Origin: Scolanthus callimorphus
Lineage: Eukaryota; Cnidaria; Anthozoa; Actiniaria; Edwardsiidae
Reading direction: 5' to 3'
Length of the DNA stretch: 64,000 nt
NCBI GenBank assembly: GCA_033964015.1
Contig: CM066912.1
Location: forward strand, 10,284,015 to 10,348,014
Positions 1-10,351 of this stretch are shown here, one piece after another. The translations under genes and the position numbers were made by a program. How positions within the stretch are numbered: position 1 is the first letter of the stretch; each line of letters starts with the position of its first letter. A model generated the notes under the pieces. That model was given only the letters and a program-made list of their open reading frames with translations, was not told the origin of the DNA and searched no databases.

Positions 1-680
1 TATGAACCGAGTGACCAATGGTCGACCAATGGTCAAATGGTGTCATTTGGTGAAAATATAAGGGGAGGGGTGGTGTATAGTGGATGATGAGATACAACTG
101 ATTGTACTGTAAGTATACATGGCTCTTAAGCAGGCCCCTATGAACCGAGTGACCAATGGTCGACCAATGGTCAAATGGTGTCATTTGGTGAAAATATAAG
201 GGGAGGGGTGGTCTATAGTGGATGATGATATACCAACTGATTGTACTGTAAGTATACATGTCTCTCAGCAGGCCCCTATGAACCGAGTGACCAATGGTCA
301 ATGGTGTCATTTGGTGAAAATATAAGGGAGGGTGGTCTATAGTGATGATGAGATACCAGCTAATTGTACTGTAAGTATACATGGCTCTCAAGCAGGCCCC
401 CTATGAACCGAGTGACCAATGGTCGACCAATGGTCCAAATGGTGTCATATGGTGAAAATATAGGGGAAGGGGTGGTCTCTAGTGGAAGATGAGATACCAA
501 CTGATTAACTGTAGGACGTATACATGTCTCTCAAGCAGGCCCCTATGATCCGAGTGACCATGATCACCAATGGTCGCAACCAATGGTCAAATGGTGTCAG
601 ATGTTGATTGGTTGTCTATAGTGGATGATGAGACACCAAGTATATTTACTGTAGGTATACATTTCTCTCAAGCAGCCCCT
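1..680 (-). repeat. Satellite A, ~138-bp tandem repeat, reverse arm
   Basis: About five imperfect copies of a ~138-bp unit. Each runs from an ATGAACCGAGTGACCAATGG block through TATAAGGGGAGGGG and ends near AAGCAGGCCCC. The copies are the reverse complement of the units at 1300-3212, so the two blocks form a large inverted array. Each unit carries the self-complementary decamer TGGTCGACCA. Small indels separate the copies. No coding capacity is credible. Confidence 0.95.
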
Positions 681-687
681 ACAACCG

Positions 688-1135
688 AGTGACAATTGGA
701 TTTGTGGAGGGCACGCTTTGAGAACGAGGAAACATCAATTAGGGTTCATTCCTTCACTATTGGATTTGTGGGAGGGCACGCTCTGAGAACGAGGAAAACA
801 TCAATTAAGGTTCATTCCTTCACTATTGGATTTGTGGGAGGGCACGCTTTGAGAACAAGGAAACATAAATTAGAGTTAATTCGTTCACTATTGCATTTGT
901 GGGAGAGTACGCTCTGAGAACGACGAAACATCAATTACGGTTCATTCCTTCACTATTGGATTTGTGAGAGGGCAAGCTTTGATAACGAGGAAGGAAAACA
1001 TCAAGTAGGGTTCATTCCTTCACTGTTGGATTTGTGGGAGGGCACGCTTTGAGAACGAGGAAAACATAAATTAGGGTTCATTCCTTTATTTACATGGCTC
1101 ACTCCTCGCTATTGGATTTGTGGGAGGGCACGAAA
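688..1135 (+). repeat. Satellite B, ~65-bp tandem repeat
   Basis: About seven copies of a ~65-bp unit containing TTGGATTTGTGGGAGGGCAC, a GAGAACGAGGAAA block and GGTTCATTCCTTCACTA. It sits exactly between the two oppositely oriented blocks of satellite A. Its ORF of about 70 codons repeats with the unit and is not a gene. Confidence 0.92.
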
Positions 1136-1299
1136 AAAGCATGGAAAAATAAATGAAATAATCAATATTTTCTATGAATCATCATAAGATTACTTCACAA
1201 AAGTAATCTTCTGTTATTTTTTTGTCAACTTCGACATTTTAAAACCACTAAATTTTGTTCGTGTGATATTTTTCTTATGTCTTTATATGTCACAAGTGT

Positions 1300-3212
1300 G
1301 CACCAGGCCTTACAGTACAATCAGTTTGTGTCTCATCATCCCCTGTAGATTCTCTCTTATTTTCACCATTCGGCACCATTTGACCATTGGTCACTCAGTT
1401 CATAGGGACCTGCCTCAGAGACATGTATACTTACAGTACAATCTGTTGGTATCACATTATCCACTATAGACCACCCCTCCCCTTATATTTTCACAATTTG
1501 ACCATTGGTCACTCGGTTTATAGGGGCCTGCTTGAGAGACATGTACACTTACAGTACAATCAGTTGGTATCTCATCATCCACTATAGACCACCCCTCCCC
1601 TTATATTTTCACCAATGACACCATTTGACCATTGGTCGACCATTGGTCACTCGGTTCATAGGGGCCTGCCTGAGGGATATGTATACTTACAGTACAATCA
1701 GTTGGTATCTCATCATCCACTATACACCACCCCTCCCCTTATATTTTCACCAAATGACACCATTTGACCATTGGTCGACCATTGTCACTCGGTTCATAGG
1801 GCCTGCTTGAGAGCCATGTATACTTACAGTACAATCAGTTGGTATCTCATCATCCACTATAGACCACCCCTCCCCTTATATTTTCACCCAATGACACCAT
1901 TTGACCATTGGTCGACCATTGGTCACTCGGTTTCATAGGGCCTGCCTGAGAGACATGTATACTTACAGTACAATCAGTTGGTATCTCATCATCCACTATA
2001 CACCACCCCTCCCCTTATATTTTCACCAAATGACATTTGACCATTGGTCGACCATTGGTCACTCGGTTCATAGGGGCCTGCCTGAGAGACATGTATACTT
2101 ACAGTACAATCAGTTGGTATCTCATCATCCACTATACCCACCCCTCCCCTTATATTTTCACCAATGACACCATTTGACCATTGGTCGACCATTGGTCACT
2201 CGGTTCATAGGGCCTGCTTAAGAGCCATGTATACTTACAGTACAATCAGTTGGTATCTCATCATCCACTATAGACCACCCCTCCCCTTATATTTTCACCA
2301 AATGACACCATTTGACCATTGGTCGACCATTGGTCACTCGGTTCATAGGGGCCTGCTTGAGAGCCATTTATACTTACAGTACAATCAGCTGGTATCTCAT
2401 CATCTACACCACCCCTCCCCTTATATTTTCACCATATGACACCATTTGACTATTTGTCGACCATTGGTCACTCGGTTCATAGGGGTCTGCCTGAGAGACA
2501 TGTATACTTACAGTACAATCAGTTGGTATCTCATCATCCACTATACACCACCCCTCCCCTTATATTTTCACCAAATGACACCATTTGACCATTGGTCGAC
2601 CATTGGTCACTCGGTTCATAGGGGCCCGCTTGAGAGCCATATATACTTACAGTACAATTAGCTGGTATCTCATCATCCACTATACACCACCCCTCCCCTT
2701 ATATTTTCACCATATGACACCATTTGACCATTGGTCGACCATTGGTCACTCGGTTCATAGGGGCCTGCCTGAGAGACAAGTATACTTACAGTACAATCAG
2801 TTGTATCTCATCATCCACTATACACCACCCCTCCCCTTATATTTTCACCAATGACACCATTTGACCATTGGTCGACCATTGGTCACTCGGTTCATAGGGG
2901 CCTGCTTAAGAGCCATGTATACTTACAGTACAATCAGTTGGTATCTCATCATCTACACCACCCCTCCCCTTATATTTTTCACCATATGACACCATTTGAC
3001 TATTTGTCGACCATTGGTCACTCGGTTCATAGGGGCCTGCCTGAGAGACATGTATACTTACAGTACAATCAGTTGGTATCTCATCATCCACTATACACCA
3101 CCCCTCCCCTATATTTTCACCAAATGACACCATTTGACCATTGGTCGACCATTGGTCACTCGGTTCATAGGGGCCTGCTTGAGAGCCATGTATACTTACA
3201 GTACAATAAATT
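1300..3212 (+). repeat. Satellite A, ~138-bp tandem repeat, forward arm
   Basis: About fourteen copies with a period of 137-138 bp; the ATGACACCATTTGAC block recurs near 2164, 2302, 2437, 2575, 2714, 2851, 2988 and 3125. Two sub-variants differ in having or lacking a CCACTATA segment before the CCACCCCTCC tract. An apparent 169-codon ORF at 2851-3360 is a by-product of the repeat and should not be annotated as a gene. The block ends in unique sequence near 3212. Confidence 0.95.
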
Positions 3213-5030
3213 ATTTAGACCCCCTGCAGACAATGTGAGCCAATGTGAGTATATGAATAAATCATGGTTGACCATTGGTCATGTCCAAATGACAAATTGT
3301 CAATTGGTCGTGACCATTGGTAAATGGGTACAGTATTGGACAGGTATGGATTTTCAATGACTGTATGCTGAACGAGTCCAAAGGAGATTTGATTCCTCGG
3401 TATTAGAACAGTCAAAAGATGATCAGACTTTCAACTGTGTATTTTGGTCTTTCATTGAATTATAGAATTACTTATTCTATTGACACTGATAACGCTTATC
3501 TTTTATCTCTTGAAGATAAAACCTTCAACATGTGGTTAAATTTGTTTTGGATTCTGAGTGAGTGATCGGTTTGTTACCTCAATCGAAATGTGAATTATCA
3601 AGAAAATTTTCCTTGCTCAAGGCCGGATAAAAAGTTAGCAGAGTGCATATAAGACACTCACGTTTTCCCCATTTGTTGGCTCAGTATCAATATAGCCCTT
3701 GTTATGTTTCTGTCTTTGTTTCATGTTCTTCATCTCTCTCTAAAATTCTATAGGCTATGGAATTTTAGAAAGAGATGAAGGAAATGAAACAGACAGAATA
3801 TAGAGTATCTTGTTCCAAGTTTTTCAAATTTTCTCAGGGGAGCAAATGCCCCCTCAAACTGAAATTCTTTTGCTTTTATTTCTCATTCTTATTTTCTCAA
3901 TTTTCCCACGAAACCTCCATTTTCAGTAATTCAAGTGCAATTAGGTGAAATTAGAGTACCATAAGATTCTTTTATGTGCATCTTGTGAACATGAAACTTG
4001 CTCCATCCAAATTGGGCTCATCTCCAGTGTAAGAACTCACCAGCTGCGTCACAAAGCTTTCTTTGTTTGGTAGACGAAGGTTGAACCATCATGATTAATA
4101 GTGACTAAACACAAAGGTGTCCTCAGGGAATGGTTCTTACACTGGAGATGACCCCAAATTGCTCCACCCATGCAATTTTTGGAACACTTTAGACTTAATG
4201 ATTTAACACCCTTAATCTTTTTGTAGGGTCTGCATGCAAGTACAGTAACTCATGTTATTTCCATTATGAAATCTAGATGGCAAACATGGAAAGTCAATTT
4301 CAGTTTATTTACAATATACGCTGACGATTTTTATAATTGCATGGTTTTTTTTCCTATTGTAGTACTCCAAGGTGATGAACTCTTCAATTTTTACTAGTTG
4401 TTATGGCATATTTTACAGTTCTTCCAAACAAAACCGCAATCAAGCCAAGAGCTTCTAAGTGTTTCAGTAACTATTTTTTTTGGCCACTTGTAGCCACAAT
4501 TGTCTGGAATCCTAGTAAAATGTCTCATAATTATTTCTCTGATGATCAGTTGGGGGGAATGCTAATTTTTGGGGGACTACATGCCGGAGAATCTTAAAAT
4601 ATAGGAAAAAAGTTCACTTTGTTTCTCTCCCCGACAAACATAATGATTGCATACCGGTAATGAGTGCCTGTGTATCATGCCCACTGAACACTATAACAAA
4701 GTACAATTATTCCACTTGTAGGAAAGATATTTTCAGGTGTCCCACCTTGACAAAGTGTCCCACAGTGTTCAATTTGCTGGGATTATTTTGTTTCAGTGGT
4801 GACAAAATTATTCAGATAATGCATGTTTCCACCAAGATAATATTGTCCTGAACAAATCATGAAAGTTATTGCTGAGAACATGCTTATCCTGACATGGCAC
4901 ACATGCCAAGCAATACATTAATCAAGTTATCAATATTTGTTATCAATATTTGGTTATCTTGTCAGCTCTGAAAAAGTCTCTGCAGCTGCAAAATTTGTAA
5001 AGACTAAATTTATTTAATTCTCAAATAATT
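3213..5030. other. Intergenic, non-coding, with hairpin and MITE
   Basis: AT-rich sequence with no credible gene. A hairpin lies at about 3708-3800: a GTTTCTGTCT...AGAATTTTAGAG-like arm is followed by its near-complement GGAATTTTAGAAAGAG...AAACAGACAG. A small inverted-repeat element lies at 4013-4156 (separate entry). The remaining ORFs are under 65 codons and lack homology or splice context. Confidence 0.7.
4010..4157. mobile_element. Small MITE with ~22-bp terminal inverted repeats
   Basis: Left end GGGCTCATCTCCAGTGTAAG and right end TTACACTGGAGATGACCCC are near-perfect inverted complements about 145 bp apart. The flanks both read CAAATTG or close to it, a possible target duplication. There is no coding capacity, so the superfamily is not assignable by eye. 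Confidence 0.75.
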
Positions 5031-5036
5031 TGATTT

Positions 5037-5235
5037 TGTGTTTCCAAAAACATACCCCCCCCCCCCCCCCCCACAGAAGGGTATTGGAGAATGACCCCCC
5101 TTCCCCTCTGGAATTTCGGAAGAAAAATTCGTGTTGGTATGGAAAAGATCAAGTAATTGACCCCCCCCACCCCTCTGAATTTCCAATCCCTTCCATAGGG
5201 GGGGGGGATGGATATTTTTTTGAAACACACATTAA
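5037..5235. mobile_element. Foldback element with C/G homopolymers, copy 1
   Basis: The ends TGTGTTTCCAAAAAC and GTTTCAAAAAAATATCC (reverse complement of the right end) are inverted repeats. They enclose poly-C and poly-G tracts, paired CCCCTCTG(G)AATTTC blocks and a central TGGTATGGAAAAGATCAA segment. Related copies lie at 22600-22865 and 59939-60150, so this is a dispersed family. The overlapping ORFs on both strands are artefacts of the G/C tracts. Confidence 0.85.
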
Positions 5236-5501
5236 GTACATTTAGTCTGACAAAATTTGCAACTGCAGAGACTTTTTGACGACTTAATAGTTACCAGATA
5301 TTTAGGGGGATTCAAAACACTTGACAAACTAGTGCAAAATGTGTAAATGCTGTATTTCTTCAAATCTGATATTTCTGCTGTTTTGCTATTAATACCCCAG
5401 TATTGTATTTTGTGGGGTGCAATCATTAAGCTTCACTGGATTCCTATGTTGAGGATACACCCGCTGTTTTTTTGCTGGCTAGATGCCTGCCTTAGCTCCC
5501 T

Positions 5502-5541
<40 letters not shown>

Positions 5542-6608
5542 CCCCATCATCATCTTTATACTTTTGAGCCCCTGGTCCCAAAAATAGGATCCAAGACCTG
5601 ATTTATTCACTATTTATCAGTACCTACAGGGCATCTGACAGGGTGCGGTGGTGGGGATCCGCACAATTTGGTCATTTCCGCACCTTGAGAGCTTTCCCTG
5701 CACCAGCTTTCCTGGTGAACAAATTAGCCTGGGCCCTTGTTTTCAAAAAACGAGAGCTCGCTGAGAGTTTCTCGTCAAATTTCTGTCCAAAAACTTGCCC
5801 TCTTGCCCTTTTTAGTACAAAAATGCCCTATTGATGGAGATTGGAGTGCAACTTTCAGTATGTATAAATTGTTTTCGAGGCGAATTAGACCCGTTTCAGA
5901 GGTGTTATTATCAGAAATCCAGTAAGTGATTTAGCCTATTTCTCTGTACATTTAAGCTTAAGCTAAGTTCACTTTTAACATTTCCCCCCCTGTTTTATCA
6001 AAGCTTTTGTGTGCAAAAGCATCTTTTAATGTGTATACATAATGGTAGACCATATTTAAACTCTGAAATTGTTTTAGAGGTGAATTAAATTTGTTTTAGA
6101 GGCATTTAAATTTCCGCACAATCTTTTTCTGCACAATTTGTCTTTTCTTCCGCACATTTTGCCCTGAAATTTCCGCACAATTTCCAAAAAATGCACCCTG
6201 TCAGATGCCCTGAAATTTTGTGCAGCTATCAAAGGAAATTTAAGCGACAGAAATTGATTGTTGTACTCGGTATGTAAAGGCTTGACAAGCACAATGGGGG
6301 CTTATATGCAGATCAAAATAATATTTTGCTGTTGAGGGACAGCTGAGGCAACCAAACCTGGCAGTCTACTTTATTTGTGCTAGCCATATTTAAAATAATG
6401 ACAATTTGTTGTCATGGCAAACCATTTAAGGTGGTTGGACAAGTTTCTATACTGAGTTACGTCAACCCTGTCGCTCGAAAAACCTTAAGATACCAAAATA
6501 TAGGGCTTTTGACACAGGGAAATACCTAAATATGTCAAAAATTTTGCTGACCAGAAGCAAAAAAAAAAAAGCTATAGCAATTTTTCAAAGAAAATTGGGA
6601 GATTTTAC
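5236..6608. other. Intergenic with long poly-C tract
   Basis: No gene recognised. A C tract of more than 35 bases occupies 5504-5540. Sequence at 5630-6210 has two degenerate inverted segments: GGGCATCTGACAGGGTGCGG near 5630 and its complement-like GCACCCTGTCAGATGCCCTG near 6190. They suggest a ~580-bp inverted-repeat element. ORFs of 60-84 codons here have proline runs from poly-C or lack any recognisable motif. Confidence 0.6.
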
Positions 6609-6738
6609 TTAAAGGCCCATCACCAACTGGGAGTCTTTGCGCCAAGTTTTCTTTTGTTTTCAAATTGATCCATTGTTTTTCGGGTGCTCTGATTGGGTAA
6701 GAGTCCGCAAATTCTCTTGGTTGGTGATGGGCCTTTAA
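6609..6738. mobile_element. piggyBac-like MITE with TTAA target duplication
   Basis: The element at 6613-6734 begins AGGCCCATCACCAAC and ends GTTGGTGATGGGCCT, a perfect 15-bp terminal inverted repeat. It is flanked on both sides by TTAA (6609-6612 and 6735-6738), the target duplication of the piggyBac superfamily. Internal sequence is non-coding, so it is a non-autonomous copy. Confidence 0.85.
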
Positions 6739-8212
6739 AAGCGGGAGACCCGGAGATGAGGTAAAAAAAATGGGAGACTCCTGGCAAAACCTGGAGAGTT
6801 GACATCCCTGCTATACAATCCCCAATTCACATGTGACCGAGACAACTCTGGGTTGGGAGATATGGTATCTCTGTAGCTAGGATAGCCATCAGCTCCATGT
6901 AAACTGTCTGTCTCTGGGGTAGGGCCAACTTTATTTGTTGTGCATGCTGCATGTGTTAGCCACAACACCAAGATAACGTGGTGCAATTTTTTTTTCATGT
7001 GAAACAGGAGCAAGTTTTTCCCCTACTCCCCAAGATGATGAATCCCTACTCCCCAAGATGATGAACAATACCTACCTTTTTATTAGTTATGCTGTTCCTC
7101 AAAATGTTTTGTCTTTTTAAAAGGCATGCCACCTGCCCAATATAACTGTGATAGACAGGGATTTTTTGTTACTATGGCAACATTTCACATCATCAAATGA
7201 TGCAATAGAAAGCCCATTAGTATACTGATTACAGTTAATATTTGAATACATGTAGTTCATGGTAAAATGTTCATTAAATGTTCCCAATGTCAAGTGAATG
7301 TCAAAAAAGCAAAATTAGCATCCCCTCTTAATTTGGTTGCTCTGGCAACAAGAATCTTAAGGATGGCACAACAAAGCTGACTGTCATGAGACATTTGTAC
7401 GAGTGCATAAAGCCCCATGTTAAGCCTTTATTATATCCATGTTAAAATCACACGCGTGTTCTGCAATCTGATTGGCTCTCAGCAGGTCAATTTAGATAAA
7501 TTGACCTGATTTAAGATTTTTGACATTGCGCGAGCAGAATGTTCTACTTCTAGCATGCGCTGCATTTAAAAGTTTGGTTATTTCCCTTCATTTGGTTCAA
7601 AAAATATTTTCTATGGACTTGATATAATAAAGTGGTAATTGACTCGAGTGGGGCGAATTTTGGTCACAAATCATACTTGTGATTTCAAATCGACCTCGCG
7701 CTTTTTGAAATCACATGTATGATTTCTGACCAAATTGCACTCCACTCACAGGTCAATTACCATTATTAACACACCTGCCTAGATTTACACTTTGTGTTTT
7801 GCTTTTTTATACCAAGGGGTACACTTAAAAGATCGCAGGCCTTGATTTTTGAACAACAACAAAATTGACATCTTGAAAGTGTGAAGTCTGGCAAATCATC
7901 CAATACTAAAACTTTTTCATTTTCATTTCATTTTTATTGAGATATTTTTAAGTATAAAATAAATGCACTATGCTTGCAAGCACGTCTCTTTCCCTGTTTC
8001 TTATGTTAGGTTTTTGCACTGTCATTTCTCCTATCATTTTTTGTTGAGTGTGTGGTATAGGGGGCATCATTCTTTTTATAGTATATAATATAAGGGAGGT
8101 GGCAAAAGTATTTTAACTTTGGCTAGGTGCATAAAAAAGAACTTAAACCTGCAAGGTCACTGTTTATAATGTAAAGTACAGCTTTATCATATGAGATCAC
8201 ATCCACTATCTT
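6739..8212. other. Intergenic with inverted-repeat element at 7620-7765
   Basis: No gene recognised. 6741-6812 carries a dispersed fragment (GGGAGACTCCTGGCAAAACC and GTTGACATCCCTG) that is found in inverted form near 20465-20645. 7440-7560 holds GCAATCTGATTGGCTC and a TAAATTGACCTGATT self-complementary piece, typical of MITE ends. 7620-7765 is a foldback: TAATTGACTCGAGTGGGGCG and CATACTTGTGATTTCAAA pair with GAAATCACATGTATG and ACTCACAGGTCAATTACC. Confidence 0.6.
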
Positions 8213-8605
8213 GTTTTAGTATAAACCAATTAATGGTCTATTACAAATCCTGCATTCTGATTGGCTGAGCTACTAATGGTCTATTAGTGATAGACCGTGC
8301 CTGGCAAAACCACCACCCTTCTTAGCAAGAAAACTTGATTTTTTCAACATAAAATAATGGAATTCATTGCCAAAACCGACCAACTAGTTGGTTTATACTA
8401 AAACAACCTGTATATTCTTAATATTGTTAAACTAAGAAATGTAAAGCGCTCTTGGATTTTTTAAGAAATAGCGCTATATAAATTTTATATTATTATTATT
8501 ATTAGACCTCTCGTCCTCATGTGCTATGATATCAATAGACCATTCGGCCTTCGGCCTCATGGTCTATTCATCATAGCACATTCGGCCTTGAGGTCTAATT
8601 GTTAA
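8213..8605. mobile_element. MITE pair of the CATTCTGATTGG family
   Basis: The first unit, 8213-8408, has inverted ends TTGTTTTAGTATAAACCAAT and TTGGTTTATACTAAAACAA and contains GCATTCTGATTGGCTGAGCT and repeated ATGGTCTATTA. The second, 8505-8600, is a small foldback with ATTAGACCTC ends and a GGCCTTCGGCC hairpin. Relatives with the same internal CATTCTGATTGGTTGAGCTA core lie at 55600-55890 and 56515-56780. Confidence 0.75.
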
Positions 8606-8702
8606 ATATTGTGGATTGATAAAATAAAATTAGTCTAGATAAAATAAACCTATTTTTCATACAACAACTACTGCTTCTTCTGACATCTTTCATTCCGTAT
8701 GA

Positions 8703-8752
8703 TGGTTGGGAGCTCCGCTTTTATAGCCAGTGGCTAAATCTATATATTACAA
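8703..8752 (+). mobile_element. Helentron/DINE-like right terminus
   Basis: GGGAGCTCCGCTTTTATAGC is followed by the small hairpin TAGCCAGTGGCTA and CTATATATTA. The same terminus occurs at 13968-14000, 18552-18591, 31070-31107, 35733-35773 and 44028-44068. No matching left terminus was seen upstream in this window, so this is either a solo end or the end of an element that begins before base 1. Confidence 0.7.
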
Positions 8753-8755
8753 TTA

Positions 8756-9723
8756 CATGTACTAATTGTGGTGAATATTTTCAAGGTTGCTGCATTTCTA
8801 AAACTGCATTTTTATCCAAAACGAGCTCCATCGCGGAAACTAAAAACATATTAATTAGTTTTTTTGTCAAACTTTGTCACTTTGTGATGCCGGTATTTCA
8901 TTTTCTAGTATTTTCCTTTCGTTGTGAGTAATAACCTGCATGTTCTTTTCGCTCAACATTTTTGCTTCAGCATATTCACTCGACTTGAGAAAAAAGCAAA
9001 AAACATGACCAAACCTCCAAACAAAGAGCTGAAGCGTCGTATCGCGACCGCACAGCATTACGTCCACGCCATAGATTTCGGACCTGACAGTTGCTCATTA
9101 GCTATGATACCTATGGTTGAGAGTACGCCCGGCCACCAGACCATATGAGGACTCCCCTTGTACCGTTAGTGAACAATCAACTTAAATTATGCGTCACCAA
9201 CGTATTTATAGGCCTGATGAGTCTGTAAGAGATTCATGTGGGACAAGTAGTTGATATCTATTCCCACAGTTGCCGTTTCAATTGATTTAAAATTCATCAT
9301 AATCCAATAGTACGTATTATATGGACCCGAAAATGAGCTTGTTTTGAATTTTCAGTTCGCGCATGCGTATACACGTCATTTCGTCTGATTCTATTTTCCT
9401 TCAGACGACCATTGGTCCCCAGAGAGTTCTCCTAAGGATGCCCCAAGTGTTATACAGCTTCTTAGATAGAAAGATAGATAGATTTTATTGAAAGCATCGA
9501 TAAACCGTTGAATTACGCTAAATACATAAAATTGATAAAATACTAATATTGATTATAAAAAAAATGTAAAAACATAGGAATATAGTTGTTCGAAAACATG
9601 GCTAAGCCATATGCCTTCAAGGCATTACGAATAAAAGAAATATTGCGAAATCTATTTGTCTTGAAAACTTGCTTGAATTTAGTGGGCCTCCTTATTTAAA
9701 TGCTAGTTTAATCGTGGCAAGCC
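8756..9723. other. Intergenic, nothing recognised
   Basis: Short ORFs at 8867-9148 on both strands overlap and have no family motif. A GATA-type microsatellite, AGATAGAAAGATAGATAG, lies at 9464-9482 and is followed by ATTTTATTGAAAGC, which may be the reverse-complement tail of a retroposon. Nothing else is supportable. Confidence 0.5.
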
Positions 9724-9725
9724 TA

Positions 9726-10349
9726 CAGTAAAATCTCGCGAGTAAGAACCTAGAATTAAGAACCTGTAAGGCTTAAAGTTCCCTGTTATAACACCCTTTA
9801 TTTAAAAACCTGTTTGGCCTTCAAATTTATAATAGGTTTCCTTGCTAGCAGAGGCCTCTTTTCTCTGTATTTCGCTGGCTGAGGATCGCGAGGTCTCTTT
9901 TCCTCGTGACCCTCGAACAGCGAAATACAGAGAAAAGAGGCATCTGCTAGCAGGGAGATAATAGGTTCTTTTAAGATTTTCAAATTTTCAAAAGAATAGA
10001 AAAGAAAGGAATCTATATTCTCAAAAATTCATGAATTTCATGAAATGCTGTACAATTTATCCACAGTGTGCTAAAGTCCACGATGTCCAAGAGTGTTCAG
10101 TACAGTAATTCAATTGAAAATTCAGAATTGAGTTTTTAGAAATGGGACATAAAAAAACAAATGGAAGTGAAATAGGACATATACCACTTTAATTGCTGAA
10201 GTCATAAAATCACTGTTTGGGCTACAATTAAGAACCTATTTTCAAAAAAACCTAAACAACCTAATATGCACTAAGTACCATTTTTGTAAGAACCTGTATA
10301 GGCTAATTGGGAAAATGTAGGTTCCAATATTACTCGCGGGTTTCTACTG
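9726..10349. mobile_element. mariner/Tc1-like MITE with TA target sites
   Basis: Left end CAGTAAAATCTCGCGAGTA and right end TACTCGCGGGTTTCTACTG are inverted repeats flanked by TA at 9724-9725 and 10350-10351. The CAGT start and TA duplication are typical of Tc1/mariner. Internal AAGAACCT motifs recur in both orientations. There is no transposase ORF. A separate element is nested at 9838-9957. Confidence 0.8.
9838..9957. mobile_element. Nested palindromic MITE, 9-bp target duplication
   Basis: A 120-bp foldback with arms of about 45 bp: GCTAGCAGAGGCCTCTTTTC near the left end pairs with GAGAAAAGAGGCATCTGCTA near the right, and CTGTATTTCGCTG pairs with CAGCGAAATACAG. The 9-bp sequence ATAATAGGT is repeated exactly at 9829-9837 and 9958-9966. 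A 9-bp duplication fits Mutator-like elements. It inserted into the mariner-like MITE and is therefore younger. Confidence 0.85.
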
Positions 10350-10351
10350 TA

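Noticed and set aside
2851..3360. 169-codon ORF on the plus strand
   Set aside because: It lies entirely in the 138-bp satellite and its peptide repeats with the unit; the open frame is a by-product of the repeat.
5010..5245. Overlapping Pro/Gly-rich ORFs on both strands
   Set aside because: They are produced by poly-C/poly-G tracts of a foldback element.
5347..5601. 84-codon ORF with a long proline run
   Set aside because: The proline run is the poly-C tract; no motif and no conservation signal.
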